Shown: positions 23,279-38,200, numbered from the stretch's first letter. The stretch: 64,000 bases of DNA from Tanytarsus gracilentus (GCA_038502055.1 JAXRKN010000033.1:620001-684000); one strand, 5' to 3'. Notes: generated by a model from the sequence alone, not told the origin. Program-made: numbers and translations.

Positions 23279-26200
23279 CTAAATTGAGTGAAGAAATAGA
23301 AGAGGGGAAAAACATATTATCACAGTTGATTTTCGCTAAAGACTATAAAAAAAGATGAAGGAAAATTTGATAAAAAAAAAGAAAAATGCAAGTTTTTTGC
23401 GTGAGGGAGAAAGAAGGAGAAAGAAAAAGTAATAAAAATTTAACGATTAGCTACATGATAAAGTTCGTCTAGGGTGAAACTAAAATATATCTAAAATTTA
23501 TCATGTAAGTGAAGTAAATCAAGGCATGTCACTTGTCCATTGTAATGAATTAATTAACTTTCACGCACTCGTATCTTCATTTCTCATCAAACACTAATTT
23601 GAGGGTCGTTCATTTTGTTGCGTTAGTCAGGTGAGAAAGTGTGATTTGTCATGTGCTCTACTAGTGACCGTTTTTCTCGCATACATGCACACCACACCGC
23701 ACATTAATGTCGAGTCATGGCATTATATGGAGATGGTGTCGATATGGAAATTTCAAGAGGGGGTTGAGGGTTAGTTTAGTGTTATTTATACGCATCAGTT
23801 GACAAATAAGTGGAGCTAATGAGATGAACTTTATGGGAAGTCATAAAATGCGCAATAATAAAACTACATAAAATATCTCCAAGGGTGATGTACGCATTCA
23901 TCTCTCTATTTCTATTCTTCTCGTGAAAATTCACATCGACAGATTATTAATTTTCAATTGTTTCATAATTTCTGAGCTTTCGCTGTTTTATGTCAATTTG
24001 GAGTGCGAGTGAGTGATTGACAAATGCCCAGAGGGTGAGAAGTTATTTGGAATATTGAAATTATATTTTCCACATGCTATTTAAAAATTGCAAAAAATCT
24101 TCCACTGGGCTTTGTACAATATAAAATTAATGAAATCGAGTGAACAGAGAGCAAGTACTATTTTTAATGAAAGTAACGGTCAGGATAGAAAAAAATGTAA
24201 GGAACTCGAATGAGGGCAAATTATCATGAATTCAATCTCTCTCAAATCCTAATTACCTGCTGAATTATTTAAATTACTATTCCTAGGCAGGGTCGCCATT
24301 GTCATGCACTCGTTTCTCGCATAACTCATGGGTATATGTACATTCTGCTTCGGTAACGTCATCATCCCTGAATTATTGAATGATGTTTCCGTTCGTCCGA
24401 AAGTTTGCTGTTGCTGCTGCGTCTGCTGTGGAGGAGTCGGTTGTTGGGGTTGATTTTTGATTGGAATTGTAACGTGTTCCGCTCTTGGTTTATATGCCGT
24501 ATTGTTGGCCATCGGCACTTTCGTCGACTGAGCTGGTGAATTATTCTTCATAACATTGATTTGCATTGAATTGGAACAAATGTGAGGCGATTTCTCCATG
24601 AGTGCACCCGTGTCATTCTCAACATCCACCACCGTCTGCCCGAGATGATAGTGAGCGTGCTTTATCGAGTCAAACGACTGCTGATGACTGCTCCTCTGTT
24701 GATATTGCTTCTGCAGTGATTTCACCTCATGGCGCGTTTTATCACGCTGATAGTACACACCAGCAAAAATTAGAACATTTAAAATCAGTAAACTGCATCC
24801 GATCGCTATCGTTACGCTAAGTGCAGTCGAGTAGGCAGTGTAACCCTCGAAGCCTGACTCGCTCGAATTCGATGCGCTCGTCGGTCCATATCCACTTAGA
24901 TTACTGACCGGGAGACATGTGGTGAGTGGATATGGTTCCATGGTTGTGATTCCTGCATATAAAATTTTATATGGCGTTAGATTCTAAACTCTCGAGTATT
25001 AAAATATTTTGAGGACATTTAAATTTTCCTCTAAAACAAGGATTAATTTTTTTTTCGGTCCTCTCTCGTAAAATTTGAACAATTTTACGATCAACACCAA
25101 CTTTCGGCATCCTTAATTTTCATGAAAAGTTTTAATACCTCATGCAAAATTAACTCTCGCAACGTAATAAAGTTTAAAACTGATTTAAGGTTTTAATAGC
25201 TCTCTAAAAGCTGCGAAAGTCAACTCTAGAATTTTTTATTATCCATTTCAAAAATATTTCTACGCACCATTAAACTCGATACTAATGTTGTTTCGACGCT
25301 TATAGTGCTCATCGAATATAGGCGAGTATAAATCGGGTCGCACATGGCCATCGTAAAGTGACATATCATCGTGATTTTTAAATAAATTGTGTCGAGCAAG
25401 CACGTCCTCCATGCCGGCACCGAGCTTATGCATTTCGGGTATTAGACGTAACCATATTGACAATTGATGTGCACGGAAATGATTCTTCATTTTGGGCTTC
25501 ATACCTTTTTTCCGCGTCGTTGAAGAGTGCCGCGTTCGTTAGGAAATTGTTGAGTTGAGATGAAAAGAGGGTGAGAGAGGGAAATGTAAATTAAATTAAG
25601 CACGCTTTTTTTGCTATTCAGGCTGTTTTGCTATGCGAAATATAAAAAAAGGAGCGCTGATGAGCACCACTGGGCCTTAGTTGCTATCATTGCTGATAAT
25701 AAATTTTTTAATAAGACCCTTAGGGTGGTCTCGTGTAAGAAATTTCTTGCTTTATTTACTTATGTTAATTTGTGTTTTAAGATTTAGGAAATTTAAAAAG
25801 AAAATTTAGAATTTAATTTTATTTGTGAGAAATTGAAATTTTTGTATAAGAAATGAAATTTGAACTTAAACACAAAATAATCTTCAAAAAAAATTCGTTG
25901 AAAACTCCCTGTAAGGCGTTACGGTCACATAAATTATTAATTTTTGTACCCACTTAGAAGCAATCCATAAATTTTTTACAAGAGACACGCTGAATAATTT
26001 TCTCGCTCCTTTTTTAGGGGTTTTCAGAAGTAAAAAAAAATTTGAATGTCAAACAGAAAAATTTGCAAATGAATTTCTTACCTATTTCCAAATATTTCTG
26101 ATGAACGGGATCGTACGGATCCCACGTGATGCTCCGAAATCGATTTCTCTCTTTTGATGCAGCCAACACGGAATCTTGTCGATGATGTTCATTTGGATTT

Positions 26201-29200
26201 CTATAGAGAAGGGAAATGATGGTAAAGTAATCACAGTTCAGCAAACATATCAATTATGTTTCACATATATAAAGATTATAGTCTTTTGTTGGCATCGATG
26301 TTTGTACATACCCGGTCCTAACAAAATTGGCCCAATAAATCATAATCGCTTCGGAGAGAGCAATTTCAGATTTTGTGTAATTTCTTGGAAAATGTGAAAA
26401 GCCTTCGACAAGCGGTGCGCCGAAAATATATGGCAAATCCTCACCATGCACCGTTCCCATTCGTTGCGGATAATCGCCGTCTTTTGTCTGATAATCAAAC
26501 ACGGAAAAGAAACATTTTGGACCAGTTTCTCCTTCAGGTGCGTTACTGAGCATTGTTAATAAATCGGCAGTGTGTACAAGTGGCGCAACATACTGTGCAT
26601 CTGATAAGGCAGACACAGCTGCATCACGCGTTATTATCGGATGCTGGTTCGTTCGTTCCCAATCAGTGTACTCGGTAGTCTATGGAAGAGAAAAAAGTTA
26701 ACATCATTGTGCGAGGCATTTTACACAATCTCCTCACGATAGTGTAGAAAATTTCACTAAGATGATAATTGTAGGCATTCCGCACATATGTTCGTATGAT
26801 TTTATCTCTTCGGTCGCTCTCGAAGCCGCTCTGGATGTCGGTCGCACTAAAACGCCATAGAGCTTCGCCCGTTACGACGCTTATCATGAGATCATATTGA
26901 CCCACATTCGCTAGATTGCGTTTCGATGTTCTCGAGTTCTCATCGAGATCTTGATTAGAACGCCCCGGTCGTATTACAACACCATCGACGGAGGGACCAA
27001 AAGCACTTAGAAAATTCGGCGGTTGAATTTCGACGGAAAACAAATCGTCGAGTGACACGTCACGTAGACAATCAACAATTGTCTCGTGATCCTTTATCAA
27101 GTCCTCAGGTATCGAGCAATTTAATTCCTTAGCTAATTTTATGGCATACACGACCGGCTCCTCCACCAACGCCCACGACGAGTAGGATGAGCCAGACATT
27201 AAAATGGCACGATGAAATAGACCGGGAACTATAAATTTAATTATTTCATTAGCCTCACTCGGAAGATTAGTCTCGATTTATTTAATTAGCAAATTACCCA
27301 TTGATGGGGATGACATTAGAAAGTCAATGCATGCAGCACCCGTTCCATGACCCGCCAGCGTTACCATCGACGGATTTCCACCGAACTTGTCGATATTTTG
27401 CTGAATCCAATGAAGAGCTGCCATCTGATCCATTAGACCATAATTGGCTACTCTCGCTCGTATGTGTGGCGCCGGATTGGCATTTAAAAATCCTGAAAAT
27501 TATAACGGTCATAAATTTGGAAATTATTAACTACCTACATAAAATAATTTAAGGAATTAAAATCTCACCTAATATGCCTAATCGATAATTTAATGTAACT
27601 ACAATCATATCCGCGTAGCTTGAGAGCACGGAACCATCATACGGATTTCCCGAATTCCACTCAAATGACTCCCCGTGTATAAAAACAAGAACGGGAAGTT
27701 TTTTCTCTTGAACAGCCGCTATTTTAGAGTAATTAAATATGCATGAGAATCGAATGGATATTGATATAGCTTCAAGGCTTACCATGAAGTGGTGAGAAAA
27801 TGTTTAAATATAAACAGTCCTCCGATTGGTTTTGTAAAAAAGGCAATAAACGCTTTAAATATTCTAATCGTCCCTTTGGCATTTTTTTGAGTGCCTCATG
27901 TTCGTTGACGATGTCGGGCAGTCGTTGCGGACATACGGCACTGAATTTATCTGATTTTCTAATTCCATCCCATGGCGATGGCGTTCTCGTCGGTCCAAAG
28001 CTGTAATTAGATGTCGAGAGAAAGAGAGAAAAGATGTGATTTAGTAAAAACATGAATTTTGTGTGTTAGATGCCGACTTGAGCTTATGTAGAGGCATGAT
28101 GTCATTTTCCGAAATCGATCTATGTACTTTAGTAATTTGCCTCTCATGATGGTGGTGATGATGATTGAGTGAAGGGCGGCATGTCAACGACGGTGATCAC
28201 CCGGAGGGGAGGAGAAAGCTATAAGGTCAAATAGCTTAGGAGCGAGATGTCAGAAAAATCAAAAAGCCAGCATTGTTAGCGCAATTACTAAAAGGCAATT
28301 TCGGATCTTTTTTCGCACCCGCAATTTCAATGTTTCTATTATTACGAATTTTTTGCGCTCCATAAAACGTCCGGTCGAAAAGACAGTAATCCTCAAATTG
28401 TTTGAGATAAAAGTGATTTTTTCGCTCTCTTTGAAGCTTTGTTAAGGAGCATGAAAAAATGTGAGCATCACTGGATGGAGAAATGTTAACAATAAAGTAG
28501 CACATTTTGTGCTGATGCGGGCTCTTTCGAGGAAAAAAGAATTCATGTTAATGCGTCTCTCTTGCACCCTCGTGAATTTTGTTTGTATTCATGCCTGATA
28601 AATGAGATCAAAGGTGAAAATCGGAAGTGACGCATTGTGAGAGTTCTTCTTATACTTGATACGCACTTAATGCTCAACGAGGATGCTATATCATCATGAG
28701 AGTGAATGAATGTAGGAAAAAATTAAAGAATTTGAAAAAATTGTTCAAAACTAAAATCCAGGAAAAACTTTGGAAATTAATTTTCTCCTGGATAATTTCA
28801 ATATTTTAACCATTGATTTTTTTATCTTTACTTTATTTTTCACTCACGTGGGTAACAATGAATATTAAGTAATAAATCATCCCGATCATAAGAGAGAAAA
28901 TAAAAGGCAACGAATGTGTATTTGATGATGATAAGCTTTCGCTTTGATGCCTAAACCGCAACTCGAGATTTTTTATTTATTACAAGTGTTTGCGAGATGA
29001 ATGTTAAAAGAGATAATGTGAAGGATGTTTGATGAGATGTTTCTCAGGTGCTTACTTAGGCAACCCTTCCACACTCAATATGATGAATCGAGTTGATTAT
29101 TTTTTGCTGATGAAAATAAATTTGATTAGAATTCAGTGATGATCCAAAAAATTCAAAGTTCTTTTTACTTTTTTTACTTATGACTTAATGCGATTGCCGA

Positions 29201-32200
29201 CACACTTGAGATTCCATAATGAGGACAATCTGCTTAAAGTCAAACTTAATCCTAGAAGCTATTAAATTTGATTGCGTTTTTCTTTCATTCATCGTGCCAG
29301 AGATGTCACGTTTAAGTAAAAATATTTATGAGGAAATTTGGGGTCCGTTAAATGAAGAAAAAATTAAACTTTTAACAACCAATTATTTTTTTGAATTTTT
29401 TACGAAATCAATTCAAAATTATTAAATTTTATGTTACTTTTAATCGGTTTTAATCAAAAATCCCATAACTTTTACAGCCTTCCTTGTAATTTGTTACGCA
29501 ACACTTTAGACTTTTCACATGAAATGAAAATGAGACATAATGATCTAATTAAAGTACCACCATGTCTCTTATTACGGGCATAATATCCATGGAGATATTA
29601 AGCATAGATGACAAAGAAACCAAGGACAATCTAATAACATGTTTTTATGCTCACCACGAGATGTTTTCCAATTAATTCGAATTTTCCTAAGTACATTCAG
29701 AGAATATAATAAGGAGCAAAAATATCGATGACAAAATCTCTCTGTATGATAAGAAGCTCAATTTTTTCGAAGAAATAAATATTTTCCGAGAGCGAGAATG
29801 TCAATTGAGTATATTTAAATTTTTCTCAAAAGATTCCAGGGAAAATTACATTTACATTTCATGATTATTGAGAATTCCCTTTAAATTCCATTAATGAAAA
29901 AAATCTGCAGAACTCTTAAATGAATTTCTACGTTCGAAGTGACAAGAGTCCAGTTGTATATCACTTTTATGAGTGAATCTTCGCTCGAGGAGCAATAAAA
30001 ATCTTTTTTACTTTACGCCATTATTTCGTCCCACTAATAAATTGAAAGTATCATCGCCCGATTTTTCCTCCTCTAACTGGCGATAAAGGAGAGAAAACGA
30101 GAACAAGGGGAAAAGAAAAGTGGGAACGTCGAGTGGTAGTCAAAGCGACTGTTATGTTAACACTTGAAAGCTTTATGAGTGCTGCACATGGAATCATCGT
30201 CGTTCGGGCTTCATAAAGACTCTTTTCAATTTCCATTTTAGCACAAAGGAAACACTGCGTTGGCTACACAGTCGAAAGAGCTACAACTGCGGAGTTTTCG
30301 ACTCATGCCAGGATTTGTATTTGCGAGAATTGAGAATAAAATCCCTTTGGCTAGAAAAATTCGCCACACCACAAAAAAAATTAAAACCCACAAGCGAGTG
30401 TTGCTGCGCAAACTTTATAGTTGGATTTTTAAAGCTTAAATTTTTATTTCTTACTAAAATTTACTTACTAAAATAATTTCATCTTAACTTCTTGCACCTC
30501 AATACTTTTCAACTAATTTTGGAAATTCAATTTGATTGAATGCAAATGCACGATTTTGCTTCTTAAGAATGAGTTTGTTTTGCCGAGGGTCAGCAACAAA
30601 ACCTTCTGGGTTCTTGGGTGGTGGCACTGCCGCTCGATCACGCTGTAAAATTTTCATCATCAAATCTTTAGCCTTCTGTGTAAATTCCTTCTTTTCAGCA
30701 TCACTCAACTCTGGCATTTTTTCAGCACGCTCAACTTTGAGTAGAAAAGACATTGTAAAGCGAAGTTCGTTAATGTTGTTACAATCTTCAAGGTCTAATT
30801 GAAAGTTAACTGGTGCTGTACACTCGTGATTGGGAAAGAATGGCTCGTTTGTTCGGTCGTAACCGATGTTTGATTTGACATTAATTATACGATCAAACTT
30901 CTTATCACACTCGAAAATTGCCTTTGGAGCAAACATCATCATTAAAAGAGCTGGAAGTCCTCGGATATTTGGCATTGCTGTGACACCATGGATTGTTGGC
31001 TCGCTGGGCGGATTTTTGACTACATCTGCAGCGACTGGTAAGAAATTTTTGATGTAATAAAATAAAGTTATAGTTAATTAAAATAATTTAATTACCCAGC
31101 AATTGTCCTTCATAATTCTCAACGCACGTGTCTAATTGTACAGAGTTCACCGAAAATTGATCGATTTTAACCATACCCAAGGAATTTGAGCTGAGGCCAC
31201 AAACTAAAGTCTCGAGTGGCGAAAATGGGCCTTCCAGGAAAATAGTTTCAGTGCATAGTTTTTCATTGGGATGCGGAATCTCATTAGCTAGCATCGTATT
31301 AGCTTTCTCGTTGAATTCAACTTCTCGGGTTCGTTGCTCCAAATTTGAATATTGCAAGGACTCACGCGCGTCGTTATTAAGTCGACTTACATATGACTCT
31401 TGACATCGTACGGCAAATCTTTCGCTCACCAAGTAATCGTTAACACAGTGGCCTTCAACAAATAATTCAACACTTGCAATGTCATTAACTAGTGAGTAGA
31501 TTTCGATCTTGCACTTCCAATTTAAAGCGACCTCTTTGAAGCATTGAATAGCGGCAATTGTCCATTTGCCTTTAGGGCATTTAGCAAAAGATGGTTCAAG
31601 ACGACTTAGTTTGCAATGAAATCCACGCTCAGGAATGCCAAAAACAACATCAATATCATTTTCGTTAACCTCGTAGATATCATTGGATGAAATTTTGAGT
31701 GTATATCCATAATCGAAGAAGTAACAATCAGCACAGTTTTGATGGATTTTTACAACTTTACCACGATGATAATTCTCCTCGTAGTAAATCACAACTGCTT
31801 TGTTGAGTTTTAAATTTGCGCGAGTTAATTTATTTGACTTGAAATGCTCTTGAATTGAAAGCAGCAAATTAATTTCATTATCCTCCTCGGCTTGAAAGAA
31901 GAAATTTCCAATGTGATCGATGTATGTGACGCGACCTATCATTTCCTTTTGAGCGAACTGTGGCAGTACAAAATGTTCTGGGTAGTTGTAACGGGCTTTG
32001 TTCATCTTTACGCGATCATCAACAATTGAGGCTATGCCAAGTTCTACTGCGTAATGTCGTGTCTTATAATGAGGCATAACTTTAAGTTTAAGCGTTTCCA
32101 CAAATTCATTTCTGTGATAGCGTGGTCTATTGATCGTTTCTCGCGCTAAATTTAATTTTCCTATGAAAGCAGAATTATTAGTAAACTATAAATAATTAGA

Positions 32201-35200
32201 AGACGTTTAAAATAATTTACGGAGTTTAACACCCTCATAGATCGATTGTAAAATTTTTCCAGGAATTTCAAAGTCATTCGTCTCTTCCGAGCAATCATAT
32301 TCGATCATGCCAGTGTCAGGAAATTCAATGAAAATCTTGCTCGAATCAAAAGAGAATTTAAGACCATCAGTCCTATCCACAAATCCACTCTCGACCAGTT
32401 TCTTCTTGATTTGCTCAATGTAGACCTCTCCGATTTGATTTTGATCCATCTTACGGTAGAAAACTGTTCGGTTTGGATCGAGTCCCAAAACTCCCTTATA
32501 CACTTCTCGCTCAACAAACAAGTCTGAGGTACCAAGCATGAAATAATTCGGATAGAAGGCAGCGGCAAGGCACACTTTAAGGATGAATGGAACTTCGTAT
32601 TTAGGCCAAATAATTCCAATTGCTTCGAGCTTGAGATCACCAAGACGATTCTTAATTTCGTGGATTAATTGACGCACTTCATGAAGATTTTTACGCTCCA
32701 AGTTATTCTCATTACACCATTTATCTTCAAGCTCCCAATCACGAAATTGTCCAGCCTGCGCTTTAAGGAGCCAGAGTTTGTACGCATTAAGCATTGTTAA
32801 CGCATCGCATGATGTTCCATTAGCCAATTTAATTTTCATTTTATAGTCTTCCATTTTCTTGTTGTATCGATTCTTGAAAATACATTTAATACTCAACGCT
32901 GCTGCGATTGTGATTGCGTCGTCGAGGACATTGAAAATGTATCCCATTATAATCAACTTCGAGAGGTGCACATCAATTGGAATAGATGCCATAATTCGAC
33001 CAAGATATGTCAAATCACCATCAGTGCATGTAAAATTCTCATCTGTATCGTATGCGTGAAGTCCTCCAGTTTCTTTCAAAATTAAAATTGAGTTTAAAAT
33101 GGCTTCTGCCTTGGGCGGGTCCATGCACTTGTTTAGCAGTGTCATTGGATCCTCGCCAATTCTGTCGAGCATTTTAATGCGTAAAACTGTTGTCTCCAGC
33201 GGAACTCGCTTAATTTCAGGATCTGTTTCATCAAGAATGTAGTCATCGTAGAACTGCTTGTGGATCATCCGATAGACTTTTCCATCACAGACGCGACCTG
33301 TTCGTCCTGCACGTTGTTGGCAGCTATGCTTTGATATCCAGTCGAGTTTAAGTGAAGCCATTGTTGATTCCTTGTCCATTGATATGAATTTGGCGAGACA
33401 CATGTCTATGACAGCACCAACATCTGGCAGTGTGATTGAACTTTCAGCAACATTTGTACTCAAAATAACTTTCGGAAGCGTGGATCGAGTGAAAACTTGT
33501 CTTTGTTCCGACGCTGGAAGTTGTGCGTGTAAAATTACAATCAGACATTTATCTTTCACTTCTTCGTCTGCCATAAGCACACCGTGCAGGCACTCAATTT
33601 CATAAACGCCAGGCAAGAAGACCAAAATTGATCTGTCGCTTTCTTGTAGACAATCAGCGATCACTCTTTTAATAACTTCATACATGTTTGAGGTAATTAA
33701 AATGTTGTTTCTATAATCAATGACATCATCCTCGCTTTCATGTGGTATCAAATCATCCAGGTAAGAAATGTCAATCTTGAATGGTCTTTCAATCTTCATT
33801 GCAATAATTGGAGGCTTCATTAAATTGGTTCCATCATGAAAGGTGAAATATTTCCTGAATTTCTGAGCATTAAGTGTCGCTGACATCAAAATTAAACACG
33901 TATCGTTGTTGCAGTCGAGAATAAATTCACGCAAAATTGTCATCAGCAAGTCCGTATCAACATCTCGCTCATGAATTTCATCCAGAATGATGTGAGTGTA
34001 GCTTTCCATTGTTTGTTGCATGATTAACTTCTGAAGGACGACACCGGTTGTGCAAAAGAGAATTTGTGTCTTTTCGCTTTCATTTTCCATCTTGTTGAGT
34101 TTTTTATTGAGTCCAACTTGATAGCCAACGAGTTCGCCGACTTTAGTTTTCAGCTCGCTTGAAACGCGTCGTGCAATTGACATAGCAGCAATTTTTCGCG
34201 GTTGACTGATTAGAATATTTACGTGCTTATTTTTTGCGCGAGCATCTTCCAGGATAAATTGTGGAACTTTTGTAGTCTATAATATGTTTACTGGATGTTT
34301 AAGAAAATTATTTTGATTAAGTTTAATTAAATCACCTTTCCACATCCAGTTTCTCCGGTAATTATTACAACGGGAAAGTTTTGAATTTTCTCAAGAATTT
34401 CTTCTCGATATTGCAGAATTGGCAAATCTTCTTCTTCCTTTTGCATTTTGTCTAAATTATACGAGATTAAACTATATTTTGTGTGAATTTTAATGTTAGA
34501 TTGATAATACTTGACACTGCGAAGAGATTGGTAATTAATTAAATGCTTTTTACAATCTTTTTTTATTGTAATTAAAGAATTTTAGTTTTAGTCACACTTT
34601 TCTGCGATTTTTCGTTAATTTTTGCATCTTTTTTTCGCTTCAATTTTTTAAATTTAAAATTTCGGTTAAAAATAACAAAGATCATTTTCATCAAATTTTG
34701 AAAATCTTTGATGAACGTTAAGACGGACACACACATAAAAAATCGAGCATATGCTCGCCACCCTTTGTGACTTGTGCTAAAAAGTGATCATAAATAATAT
34801 CCCACTGCTATGTACAATGGTGTTCACTAAATGGACTATTTCACTGCTGCTGCAATGAAGCACAGTAAAATTTATGGCGTTTTATAAATAATTTTTTCAT
34901 TAATTGCCTCGAGTTTTATAATGCGGTCGAAATTCACTGGCTTCACTTTGGTGACTGGTGAGCAGTGCGAGCTTTAATTTAATGAGAGCTTTTTCTCGAC
35001 GATGAGAAGTCAGAGCGTCGCATTTTATAAACATTTATTTAGAGGCAATGTTGACACAGCAGTGAGCCATTGTGCGAGTTGAATTTCCAGCTTTTTGCTA
35101 ATGCAAGGTATGTTGATTATTAAAAGTAATTTAAAAAATATCTGTTACACTTTCGTTAAAAATTTTCTGTATCTCGACTGCAATTTTCAATTTTCTTCAA

Positions 35201-38200
35201 GCACTCTTCAACTTGTGCACAACTCATAAGTAAAGGATTTTTCAAGAGACACTTGAAAATGAAATAAGAAGATTTTTCTGTATCGAATGTCTAGTTGCCT
35301 GCAATGTAAGGATAAAATGGAACCTTTTTATACGTTCAAATTGAGATCAAGATAAGCAAGTCCTAAGTGGATGAAGAACACTGCAATATAAATTAAAGCA
35401 TGATCAAAAAATATTGAAAGAAGTGCAGGATAAATAACATAAGTTGATGATTGATGTTGTAATATGCTAACAAGAAAGCGTTGAAACTTTTTTCATAGTG
35501 TGCTTTTTATTCTAAAATGAATTTTAATTTAGTGCTTTTCAAATTCCCATAAAGTCAATCCCTTTCACCCTTCCACATAATATTCACTCGTGCTGGACTA
35601 GAAAAAAAGTGTCACAACCATTAAAGTGCGCGTCTTAAAGCTTCTCGAGTTATCATTTCATAAAAATTTCAGTAAATTTCATTTCTCGAGACGTGACTGA
35701 AGTGAGAAAATTGAAAAAACTCTGCATTTATATACAGCGTCGGGAGAAAAGAATATTTTCCTCATTAAAATTTCATAACCACTTGATTTAAAACAAATAA
35801 CAGCAATATTATTTTTTCTTGCTTTTTCAATTTGCACTCTCGGGATTTTTATTGCATCATAGTTCAAACTTTAGAGGCTGATGCAGGTAAGTAGAAAAAT
35901 TATTATAATTATGAAAATCCCATTTTTGTTTGAACTCGAAAAACTTTTGAGGGAAAAAATTTAAATTTAAATTTGGAATATCGTCTTTAAAAAAATCATT
36001 ACACTCTTTCAAAGCTCAGATGTAAAAAGAACTTTAAAAAATTAATTGTCAAAAAAGCTTCTTTACGTGATAAGAAATCTCTTTATTAACCCATAAAAAG
36101 AATATGAGGAAATTTTCTCTATAGTAGATTTTTATAAAATCTCCACATGTGACATTGCTCCGTTGAACATTCACAATACACTTTAATAGTTATTGTCATT
36201 TCTAGATGTTTATTTAATTCTATTACATTCTTTTACTCTCTCGAGAGAGGATAAAAGTTCTATTGAGATTATAAAAGCTGCTTCCATAGCTGTGTGTCAG
36301 TAACAAGAAATGCTATATGGAGAGATAAAAATCCGCATTATGCAACAAAAACATATTGTCATTTTTAAGTGAAATGAAACATGCCACAGTTGTGTGCAGA
36401 AAAATTTCCGGAAGAACTGAAAATATTAGCTGTTTTGTGTGAAGCGAGTTTTATGAGTTTTCTCTTAAAAGTTTTCTCATATTCGCATAATATGCAAGCT
36501 CACCTATTCTTTCCTGCTCAGCATTCAATCGATGTACATTCATTGCACATTTTGCTCCCAATAAAAGCAACACACAACAAGAAATGGTAGACACATTTAT
36601 GTCGAGCTCTAGAAATAAGAAGTGAACGTACATGCTCACTATAAAGCCATGAATATCACTTAGAAAGTAATCAAATTATATTTTATTGAACTTTTTCCGC
36701 CTCTGCTCTGTTTGTTCTCTCTTTATGTGTTGCCTTTTCAGATTTCGAAAATTGAATTCAATGAATTCATTAAATTAAATTATTTATTGAGCAGAAAGTG
36801 AGCTTTAAAAGACTTTTCAAGATCTATAGACAAAAAGATTTCAACTTGGCACAGCAAAATTAAATTGTGTGAATTTGAAAGGGCGTAATTTATACAAATT
36901 TTTCGCATTCTGAATTTGAAGCTTACATTGTAACTTTTTTTGTTCTTCTTGATCTTACATAAATCCATTAAGTAAGCCTTAAGAGAGGAAAAAACTTTTT
37001 TCTTCTGCTTTTTCGACTTTGAGAATTTTACACCTAAAAAAGCGGAGTTGTTTACTCGCATATAGATTTTTAAGGCGTATAGAAGTTGATTTATAAAATA
37101 TATTTGAAAGAACATTCAAGAAACCTTTTAAAAAATTATTTTTTTTGCAACACAAGAATTCTTACCTAAGAATTTATTAAAAACTCCACAACAAGTATCA
37201 CATTGTTCTCGATGAAAGAAAGGAAACGTCTCTATGACAACTTTTGTTGAAATCATTCGTGCACATAATGCAAATTTTCGAATGTAAAAAACTTTCACCG
37301 CCTTGACAGTTAGGTTACACGAAAATTCAATACATTTTATCCGAAAATATGTGCACATATTGTTTCACCTTGAAATCACACTCGATTGTATTGAAAGCAT
37401 TGTTGAGAAAGTTTTTATGATTTTGAATAAATTTCGATGTAAGTTGCCTGAGTGATAAAGAATGTATGAATGAAAGTTGGGAGGATCCATTCATGATGGA
37501 ATTGACATAAAAGTATGCAAAAGATTTTTATTTTAAATTAGTGTAAAATTATTTTTGACAAACTTAAAAATAGTTTATCAACTTTAAATAATTGAACGGA
37601 AATCAATGCCTTAAAATAAACATCACTGTTGCTTGGGCTTCCATTTTGAATTTCAATTTGGAAAGTAAGCGAAGCCTGAAAATACCTTTAAGGCTTTGAA
37701 GGCAAACGTAGTCAAGTTTTTGAGTCTCTCACGGGAGTCTCTCACGGGAGTTTTATGATAAAATTATCTGTTTGTGCTCGAGAGTTTCTCCCTTAGAAGA
37801 TAAACAACAACCGAATACAAAAGTCGCTTGACGTGAGGCAATTGTCAATAAAACAAAGGCTCTTGATGCTTATCATTGTGTGTAGATGGTTCGAAAAGTT
37901 TCCGTATAAAACTTAACACAAAAATATCACCTTTGCCCATCTCTACCCACTCTCGCAGTGCTTCTCAACGATTAAATGTATTTTCTTTGATGTTTCTGTT
38001 GCTTCATACGAAAAAGTCAAATTTGAGGGAGGTTGTTTGAAGAAGAAGAAAAAATTGTAAGCAAATCTTTCGCTCTTGATGTAATTGTATTTGCCAGGAA
38101 TATTTTTTGAGCTTTTTTCTGAAGATGTGATCAAGTTTGAAGAGATTTTCGTGGAAGGATAGAAAGTGCGAGAAGGTTGAAAGGGTTTGTAACCGAACAC

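Noticed and set aside
26738..27228. Active carboxylesterase or acetylcholinesterase as identity of the esterase-like gene
   Set aside because: The nucleophile Ser is replaced by Gly and the protein has a neuroligin-type transmembrane segment and tail.
28236..28505. 89-codon minus-strand open frame just upstream of the second neuroligin exon
   Set aside because: It does not resemble any part of a neuroligin and the exon 1 to exon 2 join is already in frame without it.
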